Source: Bacillus cereus ATCC 14579 (GTDB lineage Bacteria > Bacillota > Bacilli > Bacillales > Bacillaceae_G). From it: a DNA stretch of 64,000 nt. This document shows, piece after piece, positions 8,259 through 15,029 of the stretch (positions within the stretch are counted from its first letter, which is position 1; every line of letters starts with the position of its first letter). A program made the translations under genes and the position numbers. The DNA lies in assembly GCF_000007825.1 (NCBI RefSeq), contig NC_004722.1, forward strand, positions 421,501-485,500, given 5' to 3'. The notes under the pieces were generated by a model. The model was not told the origin of the DNA, searched no databases, and worked only from the letters and a program-made list of their open reading frames with translations.

Positions 8259-9137
8259 ATGAAAGAGTATATAGCGTTTGATATTGGCGGTACGCAAATT
8301 AAGTATGGTATTGTTTCAGAAATAGGGAGAGTATTAAAGCGTCAAACAGTTGCAACAGAAATTCATTTAGGCGGAGAACAAATTATTCAAAAACTTATAT
8401 ATGTATCCAAAAAAATAATGAATGAACATACTATTACCGGAATCGGTATTAGCACTGCGGGAATTGTTGATATTAATAAAGGAATTGTGACGGGAGGTGC
8501 GGATCATATTCCGGGATATAGTACTATTCCTATTATTGATAGATTGCAAGAGATATTAAAAGTTCCAGTATCGATTGACAATGATGTGAATTGTGCAGCG
8601 TTTGGAGAAAAGTGGAATGGTAGTGGAAGAGAGAAAGATAACTTTATTATGCTCACCCTTGGAACAGGGATTGGGGGAGCAATTTTTATAGATGGAAAAT
8701 TGTACCGAGGACATTCATTTAGTGCTGGTGAATGGGGGAATATGTTAATAGAAGAAAAAACGTTTGAAGAGGTTGCTTCGATTTCAGGATTAATTCGACT
8801 TGTAAGCAAATATAAAGGCAAAGGCAAGTGGAATGGGAAAAGAATTTTCGAGTTGTATGATAAAGGAGATCGGGAAGTTGCTCAAGCAGTTGGGATTTTC
8901 TTTAAACATTTGGCAATCGGAATTAGTAATCTTGCTTATATTTTTAATCCAGAAACGATTATTATTGGTGGAGGAATTACCGATAGAGGAAATGAGTTTT
9001 TAAAAGAAGTAAAAGAAGAGGTCAGTAAATACTTAAATCAAGAGATTTATAATAATTGTGAGATTGAACTTGCGCAAAACGGTAATTGTGCAGGAATGAT
9101 TGGTGCTATTTACCACTTCTTACATCATCATAAGTAA
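8259..9137 (+). CDS. ROK family sugar kinase (beta-glucoside/glucose kinase type)
   Basis: A 292-residue ROK protein. Phosphate-binding motif FDIGGTQIKYG is at residues 7-17, IDNDVNCAAFGE gives the catalytic base Asp109, LGTGIGGAIF is the second ATP loop and NPETIIIGGGI the adenosine loop. The usual ROK zinc motif with three cysteines is absent, as in BglK/YdhR-like kinases, and there is no N-terminal HTH domain, so it is a kinase rather than a NagC-type repressor. It phosphorylates a cytoplasmic hexose or beta-glucoside with ATP; the exact sugar cannot be read. The start has only a moderate GAGGAAG sequence upstream. It appears monocistronic. Confidence 0.85.
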   Translation: MKEYIAFDIGGTQIKYGIVSEIGRVLKRQTVATEIHLGGEQIIQKLIYVSKKIMNEHTITGIGISTAGIVDINKGIVTGGADHIPGYSTIPIIDRLQEILKVPVSIDNDVNCAAFGEKWNGSGREKDNFIMLTLGTGIGGAIFIDGKLYRGHSFSAGEWGNMLIEEKTFEEVASISGLIRLVSKYKGKGKWNGKRIFELYDKGDREVAQAVGIFFKHLAIGISNLAYIFNPETIIIGGGITDRGNEFLKEVKEEVSKYLNQEIYNNCEIELAQNGNCAGMIGAIYHFLHHHK

Positions 9138-9222
9138 ATTATATGAATGTTTTCATATAACTGAGAATTTATCCTTTTTATCGCTAGGTAAATAATGCTA
9201 CAATATAAGAGAAGAATACAAT

Positions 9223-9241
9223 ATTTTCCGATTCGGAAAAT
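9223..9241. promoter_or_regulatory. Perfect 19-bp palindrome upstream of the ter operon
   Basis: ATTTTCCGATTCGGAAAAT is a perfect inverted repeat with 9-bp arms around a single base. It lies 25 bases before the first TerD start and 18 bases after a TACAAT -10-like element (9199-9204). It could be an operator near the transcription start or a weak RNA hairpin in the leader. Confidence 0.5.
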
Positions 9242-9265
9242 GCTTTGTAGAAAGGGAGAAACTTC

Positions 9266-9862
9266 ATGCCTATTATTTTAGAAAAAGGTCAAAAGATCGA
9301 TTTAACGAAAGGACAACCAAAAGTAGCAAAACTACAGGTTGGCTTAGGCTGGGATCCAATTGGGCAATCAGGTGGATTTCTGTCTTCATTATTTGGAAGT
9401 AAACCAAATGTAGATTGTGATGCATCTGTTGTTATGTTAGAAGGAAATCGTTTTTTAAACAAAAATGATTTAGTTTACTTCGGAAATAAACTTTCTACTT
9501 GTGGTAGTATTATTCATTCAGGAGATAATTTAACAGGTGAAGGCGCTGGTGATGACGAAACAATTTTCGTAGAATTACATAAAGTTCCAAGCCGTATTAA
9601 TCGTTTAGTATTCGTTGTAAATATTTATGACTGTGTAAATCGTCGTCAAGATTTCGGGATGATTCGTAATGCATATATTCGTATTCAAAACCCGCAAACT
9701 GGTGAAGAATTAGCACGCTATAATTTATCGGATAATTATGCTGGCAAAACAACTCTAATTGCAGGTGAAATGTATCGTCACGGAAGTGAATGGAAGTTTT
9801 CAGCAGTTGGAGAAGGCACGCAAGATAAAAACTTAAGTGAGATTGTATCACGTTATCAATAA
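9266..9862 (+). CDS. yceC: TerD family protein (YceC-like)
   Basis: A 198-residue TerD-domain protein, first of three paralogues. It begins PIILEKGQKIDLTKG and carries GDNLTGEGAGDDE, the second calcium-binding loop of TerD proteins. The first acidic loop is modified: VDCDAS replaces the DFDLDxS of its sisters, and a 17-residue insertion (around GGFLSSLFGSKPN) precedes it. TerD proteins bind calcium and act in resistance to tellurite, phage and chemical stress; the mechanism is unsettled. Order and content match B. subtilis yceCDEFGH, a cell-envelope-stress regulon operon. A good GAAAGGGAG sequence lies upstream. Confidence 0.9.
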   Translation: MPIILEKGQKIDLTKGQPKVAKLQVGLGWDPIGQSGGFLSSLFGSKPNVDCDASVVMLEGNRFLNKNDLVYFGNKLSTCGSIIHSGDNLTGEGAGDDETIFVELHKVPSRINRLVFVVNIYDCVNRRQDFGMIRNAYIRIQNPQTGEELARYNLSDNYAGKTTLIAGEMYRHGSEWKFSAVGEGTQDKNLSEIVSRYQ

Positions 9863-9884
9863 AATAACCGAGGAGGAATTGTAT

Positions 9885-10469
9885 ATGGCATCAATTTCAT
9901 TGAAAAAGGGACAAAAGGTAGACTTAACAAAAACGAATCCAGGTCTTTCGAAAGTTCTTGTAGGACTTGGTTGGGACACGAATCGTTATGACGGACAAAA
10001 CGATTTCGACTTAGATGTTAGTATTTTCTTAGTAGGCGCGAATGGTAAAGTTTCAGGAGCTGAAGATTTCGTTTTCTATAATAATCCAAAAGGTGCGAAT
10101 GGTGCTGTAGAGCATTTAGGAGATAACCGCACTGGTGAAGGTGAAGGCGATGACGAAGCGATTAAAGTAGATTTGAAAAATGTTCCTGCTCACATCGAAC
10201 GTATTTGTTTCACAATTACAATTTATGATGGAGAAGGCCGTAGCCAAAACTTCGGACAAGTTTCTAATTCTTTCGTACGTATTCTTGATGAAGAAAAGAA
10301 TGCAGAATTAATTCGTTACGATTTAGGAGAAGATTTCTCTATTGAAACAGCCGTAGTAGTAGGTGAATTATATCGTCATGCAGGTGATTGGAAATTCAAT
10401 GCAATCGGAAGTGGATTCCAAGGTGGATTAGCGTCTCTATGTAATAACTTTGGTTTAGATGTAGAGTAA
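9885..10469 (+). CDS. yceD: TerD family protein (YceD-like)
   Basis: A 194-residue TerD protein with both calcium-binding acidic loops, DFDLDVSIFL and GDNRTGEGEGDDE, and the conserved end KFNAIGSGFQGGL. An in-frame start at 9837 lies inside yceC. The ATG at 9885 is chosen because AGGAGG (9871-9876) precedes it by eight bases. It lies 22 bases after yceC, so the two are co-transcribed, and a terminator-like hairpin follows. Close to the YceE-type paralogue downstream, which suggests local duplication. Confidence 0.92.
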   Translation: MASISLKKGQKVDLTKTNPGLSKVLVGLGWDTNRYDGQNDFDLDVSIFLVGANGKVSGAEDFVFYNNPKGANGAVEHLGDNRTGEGEGDDEAIKVDLKNVPAHIERICFTITIYDGEGRSQNFGQVSNSFVRILDEEKNAELIRYDLGEDFSIETAVVVGELYRHAGDWKFNAIGSGFQGGLASLCNNFGLDVE

Positions 10470-10481
10470 TAGATTTGATTT

Positions 10482-10527
10482 ATATATCCATCGGTGAAAT
10501 GTATGTTTACTGATGGATATATTTTTA
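10482..10527 (+). terminator. Intra-operon terminator or attenuator after yceD
   Basis: ATATATCCATCGGT pairs with ACTGATGGATATAT (one G-U), followed by TTTT, between yceD and yceE. It probably lets part of the transcripts through, setting the ratio of upstream to downstream genes. Confidence 0.7.
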
Positions 10528-10554
10528 AAGATAAAAATATAGAGGTGAATATAG

Positions 10555-11133
10555 ATGGTTATTCAATTACAAAAAGGCCAGAAAATCGATTTAGGTAAGA
10601 CAAGCCCTGGTTTAACAAAAGCAGTAATTGGTCTTGGATGGGATATTAAATCTTATGACGGCGGAGCCGATTTCGATTTAGATGCATCTGCCTTTTTATT
10701 AGATGCAAACGGAAAATGTACGAAGGAAACTGATTTTATCTTCTATAATAATTTACAGTCTCCTTGTGGATCTGTTTTACATACAGGAGATAACCGTACA
10801 GGTGAAGGTGAAGGTGACGATGAGCAACTTGTTGTGGATTTGAAGAAAGTTCCAGCAGATGTGCACAGAATTGCTATTACAGTTACGATTTATGATGCAG
10901 AAGGCCGTAGTCAAAATTTTGGGCAAGTAGGAAATGCGTTTGTTCGTTTAGCGAATGAAGAAACGAGTGAAGAAGTTCTTCGTTTTGATTTAGGGGAAGA
11001 TTTCTCCATCGAAACAGCAGTTGTCTTTTGTGAATTATACCGTCATAATGGACAGTGGAAGTTTAATGCAGTAGGAAGTGGATTCCAAGGTGGTTTAGGT
11101 GCGCTTGTAAGAGCGTATGGCTTGGATGCATAG
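10555..11133 (+). CDS. yceE: TerD family protein (YceE-like)
   Basis: A 192-residue TerD protein with intact acidic loops DFDLDASAFLL and GDNRTGEGEGDDEQ and the terminal KFNAVGSGFQGGLG. It is highly similar to the preceding paralogue. AGAGGTGA precedes the ATG. It is the third TerD in the tellurium-stress operon; terminator-like hairpins flank it on both sides, so its expression may be uncoupled from its neighbours. Confidence 0.92.
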   Translation: MVIQLQKGQKIDLGKTSPGLTKAVIGLGWDIKSYDGGADFDLDASAFLLDANGKCTKETDFIFYNNLQSPCGSVLHTGDNRTGEGEGDDEQLVVDLKKVPADVHRIAITVTIYDAEGRSQNFGQVGNAFVRLANEETSEEVLRFDLGEDFSIETAVVFCELYRHNGQWKFNAVGSGFQGGLGALVRAYGLDA

Positions 11134-11163
11134 AAAGGAAACGATATTCGTTTCCTTTTTTTG
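11134..11163 (+). terminator. Terminator after yceE
   Basis: AAAGGAAACG pairs with CGTTTCCTTT around ATATT and is followed by a T run, directly after the yceE stop codon. Confidence 0.8.
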
Positions 11164-11205
11164 ACCTTTCTATAAATCTAGCAAAGAATAGGGGATAAAG
11201 GTAAG

Positions 11206-11997
11206 ATGAGTATTTTGCAAGGAATCCTTGATACGTATGCTCAGTTTTTCGACTTGGACATGTGGATTAAAGTGTTGCAGGATCCAGTATCTTGGGGATT
11301 AATTGGTACACTTGTTGTACTTGAAGGATTATTATCTGCTGATAACGCACTTGTGTTAGCGGTAATGGTAAAACATCTTCCGGAAGAAAAACGTAAAAAA
11401 GCATTATTCTATGGACTTATTGGAGCTTATGTGTTCCGCTTTATTGCGATTGGAATCGGAATGTTCTTAATTAAATTATGGTGGGTAAAACTTCTTGGTG
11501 CACTTTACCTTGCTTGGTTATCAGTAAAATACTTTATTGATAAGCGTAAAGGTGCAAGTGAAGAAGACGAAGCTCACGGTATGAATCAAAATAGTATTCT
11601 CTTTAGAATGTTTGGTGTCTTCTGGGGAACAGTTGCGATGGTTGAATTAATGGATATCGCATTCTCTGTAGATAGCGTACTTGCTGCATTTGGTGTATCT
11701 AATGAAGTTTGGATTTTACTATTAGGCGGAATGCTAGGTATTTTAATGATGCGTGGTATTGCTGGTGTATTCTTAAAATTGTTAGAGCGTATTCCAGAGC
11801 TTGAAACGACAGCATACATTTTAATCTTAATTATTGCAGCAAAAATGTTACTGTCTTTAATCGAGATTGAGATTAGTCATACACTATTCTTTATTATTTT
11901 AGTTGTAGCATTTGGAGCAACATTTATACTTCACTACATGAAGAATTCTGGACAAGCTAGAGAAGAAGTTGCAGCTACTAAAGAAGACAATAAATAA
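11206..11997 (+). CDS. yceF: TerC family membrane protein (YceF/MeeF manganese exporter type)
   Basis: A 263-residue integral membrane protein with about seven hydrophobic segments. The two TerC signatures are visible, EGLLSADNALVLAVMV and VELMDIAFSVDSVLAAFGV, whose acidic residues form the presumed metal site. B. subtilis YceF (MeeF) is reported to export manganese and help metallate secreted enzymes. Its place after three TerD genes and before YceG/YceH is the conserved arrangement. No yybP-ykoY manganese riboswitch is visible upstream; the 73-base gap to yceE holds only the terminator and a weak ribosome-binding site. Confidence 0.9.
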   Translation: MSILQGILDTYAQFFDLDMWIKVLQDPVSWGLIGTLVVLEGLLSADNALVLAVMVKHLPEEKRKKALFYGLIGAYVFRFIAIGIGMFLIKLWWVKLLGALYLAWLSVKYFIDKRKGASEEDEAHGMNQNSILFRMFGVFWGTVAMVELMDIAFSVDSVLAAFGVSNEVWILLLGGMLGILMMRGIAGVFLKLLERIPELETTAYILILIIAAKMLLSLIEIEISHTLFFIILVVAFGATFILHYMKNSGQAREEVAATKEDNK

Positions 11998-12000
11998 TTG

Positions 12001-12036
12001 AAATGGGTTTGCTCGTTTTGCGAGCGCCCATTTTTT
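12001..12036 (+). terminator. Terminator after yceF
   Basis: AAATGGG pairs with CCCATTT and the inner GCTCG with CGAGC, followed by a T run. Confidence 0.75.
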
Positions 12037-12106
12037 ATAACCAAAAATAGTTTATAATAGAAGAAGGACTTAGAAAAAACGTAAATGTTTTTGGAGGTGA
12101 ACTGTT

Positions 12107-13738
12107 GTGTTTTCACGTTTTACACTTCAACCATATGCATTAAAAGACGAATCAGATTTAAAGCAATTTGAAACGCTTTTAGAAAAACGCCCACAATATG
12201 AGCTGACAGAGAATGAGATGAAATTTAGTTATATAGCATGTCGAATCCTTGGCGTTCCTAATGATGTAGATGAATATTTTAATGAACTGTTTGATTATAG
12301 TGAAGCGAAAGGAATCGAAGTTTTACACGAACAAAATTTAAACAAAGTGATTGATTCGGAAAAGCTTCGTCATATTCAAGAAGTGTTCGGATTACATCAA
12401 GAAGCACCAAATGGTCTGACAGTAAATAGGCTAGTTGCACACTTATCTGGGAAACAACTTTTACCGAAAGTAGACAATCCTGATTTACAGCATTACATAC
12501 ATACGACGTTTATTTCACTATTGAAATTATATGAGAAGCAACATAATCAGTCGTTAAAGACAGAAGGCTTCCGTCGTTTCTTAATCGACATAATTAAACT
12601 AAGCGAAAATTACGTAGCGAAGTGGTTCTCTACGATTAATTATAAGAAACAAATGCCGCGTATCATTTGGTACGGTGATGCACAGGAAAGCCGTATATAT
12701 TTCTTATACTTTCTTATTATGCTCGGTTGTGATGTGCTTTATTATCACCCAGAAGGAAAAGATGGATTTGAAAATATTGATGAAGAGGGAAGAACTTTTG
12801 TTGTATCTCATTCAAGTCGCATTTCGCTTGAACCATTCCCTGATCGTCGCCGTGAGCGTGTTGCAACAGTAGCGTATCAAGCTTCGAAAGAAATTGAACA
12901 AGTACTTCACCACGATAATTCACTGCTGTACAAGCCGTGGCAATTCCGTTCCTATACACCTGTAGCACGTACGTTAAAAACGACATATGATGAACTCTTT
13001 TTAATTACGAAAGAAAAGGCATTTGTACGCCCAACATTCTTTGTTGAAAATAAACATATTTATATTCCTTCTTTATTTGCGAAAATATCAGGCGTTTCAA
13101 AGAATGATAAAGAATATTTTCAACGATTAAAGGCTGTTACATCATTTGATAACAGTTTACTAATTAATACATTCCCATTTACGAAAGAGCAAAAAGCAAA
13201 CTTCCAATATCATTATCGAGATGCATTGGACCGAGCTGGAAAATTGCATCCTGATCTAATTATGAATAGCCATTGGTGGCCGCATAAGCGTTTACCGGAA
13301 GGTTTACAGCATGGGATTGCAGAGGCGATTATCCATACGTGCGAAAGTGAAATGTGCAAACCAATTGCGAAAGAGACGAAACAAGATGTAGCGCTATATG
13401 TTTTCGCACAACTTTCTCAAATACCACCGAATATTTTAGAACAGCTTGAGAAATTTGATTATTCACAAGATGTACCGAAAATTGTTATATTTAATAATGA
13501 GAAGAGCGGAGAATTAACTCGTTCTGACGCTGTTTTATTACTATTTTTGAATCAAATTGGAGTAGATGTATTCCATTTCAATCCAACGGGAAGAAACGAT
13601 ATTGAACCGTATATTGAAGCGGGGGCATTTGATTCACATTGGCTTGAAGAGGTTAATTTCGATCTTGAGTTTCATGGTTCATCAGCCTATAAAAATTTAT
13701 CAAAAACAATAAAAGGACTATTTCGTCCATTTTTATAA
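12107..13738 (+). CDS. yceG: YceG family protein of the tellurium/stress operon
   Basis: A 543-residue soluble protein starting at GTG with GGAGGTGA six bases upstream. It matches B. subtilis YceG by length, position before YceH/TelA, and operon context; I recognise no catalytic motif by eye. It ends 18 bases before yceH, so the two are translated from one message. Comparative studies of Ter systems place YceG and TelA together as conserved partners of TerD and TerC, but no biochemical activity is established. Confidence 0.85.
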   Translation: MFSRFTLQPYALKDESDLKQFETLLEKRPQYELTENEMKFSYIACRILGVPNDVDEYFNELFDYSEAKGIEVLHEQNLNKVIDSEKLRHIQEVFGLHQEAPNGLTVNRLVAHLSGKQLLPKVDNPDLQHYIHTTFISLLKLYEKQHNQSLKTEGFRRFLIDIIKLSENYVAKWFSTINYKKQMPRIIWYGDAQESRIYFLYFLIMLGCDVLYYHPEGKDGFENIDEEGRTFVVSHSSRISLEPFPDRRRERVATVAYQASKEIEQVLHHDNSLLYKPWQFRSYTPVARTLKTTYDELFLITKEKAFVRPTFFVENKHIYIPSLFAKISGVSKNDKEYFQRLKAVTSFDNSLLINTFPFTKEQKANFQYHYRDALDRAGKLHPDLIMNSHWWPHKRLPEGLQHGIAEAIIHTCESEMCKPIAKETKQDVALYVFAQLSQIPPNILEQLEKFDYSQDVPKIVIFNNEKSGELTRSDAVLLLFLNQIGVDVFHFNPTGRNDIEPYIEAGAFDSHWLEEVNFDLEFHGSSAYKNLSKTIKGLFRPFL

Positions 13739-13756
13739 GGAAAGGGAGAATACCAT

Positions 13757-14839
13757 ATGAATAACCCAGTCGTACTAGATCCGAAAACAGAATTAAATGA
13801 ACAAACAGCACAAGATGTTCGCTTACAACTTAGACAAGATGCGGATGTACAACGTATTTATAATGCGGTAGATATTAAAGATCAATTAGAATTAATTGAA
13901 CTTGGAAAAGAACCTTCTATGGAAATTTCACGTTTTGCTGATCAAATTTTACATACAATGTCATTATCAAAGATAGAAGATTCTGGTGAATTATTAAAAC
14001 AGCTTGGTAAAATTATGGACCGATTTGATAGTAAAGACTTTGCGGAAGAAAAAAGTGGTTTCTTCTCACGTATGTTCAAAAAAGCGGATAAAATGATAGA
14101 ACAAATCTTTAGTAAATATCAAACGATGGGCCGCGAAATTGATAAAGTTTATGTGGAAATTACGAAGTACCAAGATGAGATGAAAAAATCAATTGGTACG
14201 TTAGATGGCTTGTATGAGCAAAACTTAAAATATTATTTAGACTTAGAGAAGTACGTAGTAGCAGGAGAAATGTTATTAGAGCGTTTAAATACAGAGTTAG
14301 TTCCGATGTATGAAGAGCGTGTACGTAATAATGATCAATTAGCAGGTATTGAATTAGAGTCGCTTAAAAACTCTGTTGAAATTTTAGAACAGCGTATTGA
14401 CGATTTAGAAAAAGCACGTATGGTTGCGTTACTTACAGCACCACAAATTCGTATGATTCAACGTGGTAATAATAAATTAATTGGTAAAATCAATACAGCA
14501 TTTATTACAACGATTCCTATCTTTAAAAATGGTATCATTCAAGCGGTAAATGCCAAGCGCCAAAAGCTTGTTGCAGATTCTATGGCTGAACTGGATCGCC
14601 GTACAAATGAATTACTTAAGAAAAATGCACAAAATATCGCAACGCAAAGTGTAGAAGTAGCGAGATTATCAGGTTCTTCTAGTATTAAGATGGAAACACT
14701 TGAGGAAACTTGGAACATTATTTCAAGAGGTATGCAAGAAACACAACAAATTGAAGAACAAAATAAACGTGAGCGTGAAGAAAGCCGCAAGCGTATGGCT
14801 ACATTAACAGAGAATATCAAAAAAGAATTACAAGGATAA
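13757..14839 (+). CDS. yceH: TelA-like toxic anion resistance protein (YceH)
   Basis: A 360-residue, highly charged, mostly helical and probably coiled-coil protein of the TelA family. Recognisable stretches are ELGKEPSMEISRFADQIL, IFSKYQTMGREIDKVY and RGNNKLIGKINTAFITTIP. TelA proteins are linked to resistance to tellurite and cell-envelope antimicrobials. AAAGGGAG lies upstream of the ATG. Its TAA stop lies inside an ATAAA that is the left target duplication of a bcr1 repeat, so the element abuts the coding end. Confidence 0.9.
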   Translation: MNNPVVLDPKTELNEQTAQDVRLQLRQDADVQRIYNAVDIKDQLELIELGKEPSMEISRFADQILHTMSLSKIEDSGELLKQLGKIMDRFDSKDFAEEKSGFFSRMFKKADKMIEQIFSKYQTMGREIDKVYVEITKYQDEMKKSIGTLDGLYEQNLKYYLDLEKYVVAGEMLLERLNTELVPMYEERVRNNDQLAGIELESLKNSVEILEQRIDDLEKARMVALLTAPQIRMIQRGNNKLIGKINTAFITTIPIFKNGIIQAVNAKRQKLVADSMAELDRRTNELLKKNAQNIATQSVEVARLSGSSSIKMETLEETWNIISRGMQETQQIEEQNKREREESRKRMATLTENIKKELQG

Positions 14840-14993
14840 AGTGAAACTTTAATCAGTGGGGTTTTGTTCATCACCACCGATTATTAGCCTTCACCAATTG
14901 GACACTTATGGGCAGTTAATCCATCACCTAACTTCTTTGCTCAAACTGAATTTTGAGGTGGGAGTTTTACTGCACGGAAAATAGCAGGATAAA
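14836..14993 (+). mobile_element. bcr1-type repeat element, copy A
   Basis: A 158-bp unit bounded by ATAAA direct repeats (14836-14840 and 14989-14993; TTTAT on the other strand). It contains AAACTTTAATCAGTGGGG near the left end and GAGGTGGGAGTTTTACTGC near the right end. Copy B has the same size, the same flanking pentamer and aligned ends. Size and TTTAT target match the published description of bcr1, a B. cereus-group mobile repeat with predicted RNA structure. No ORF is present, so it must move with help in trans. The left duplication includes the telA stop codon. Confidence 0.85.
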
Positions 14994-14995
14994 TG

Positions 14996-15029
14996 AAAAG
15001 GCAATGAGGAATATTCCTCATTGCCTTTT
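14996..15029 (-). terminator. Terminator of the Ca2+ ATPase gene
   Basis: AAAAGGCAATGAGGA pairs perfectly with TCCTCATTGCCTTTT around ATAT. The hairpin overlaps the ATPase stop codon and abuts the bcr1 copy. Confidence 0.85.

Noticed and set aside
11134..11205. yybP-ykoY manganese riboswitch before the TerC-type gene
   Set aside because: Only a plain terminator and 40 further bases are present; the conserved riboswitch core is missing.
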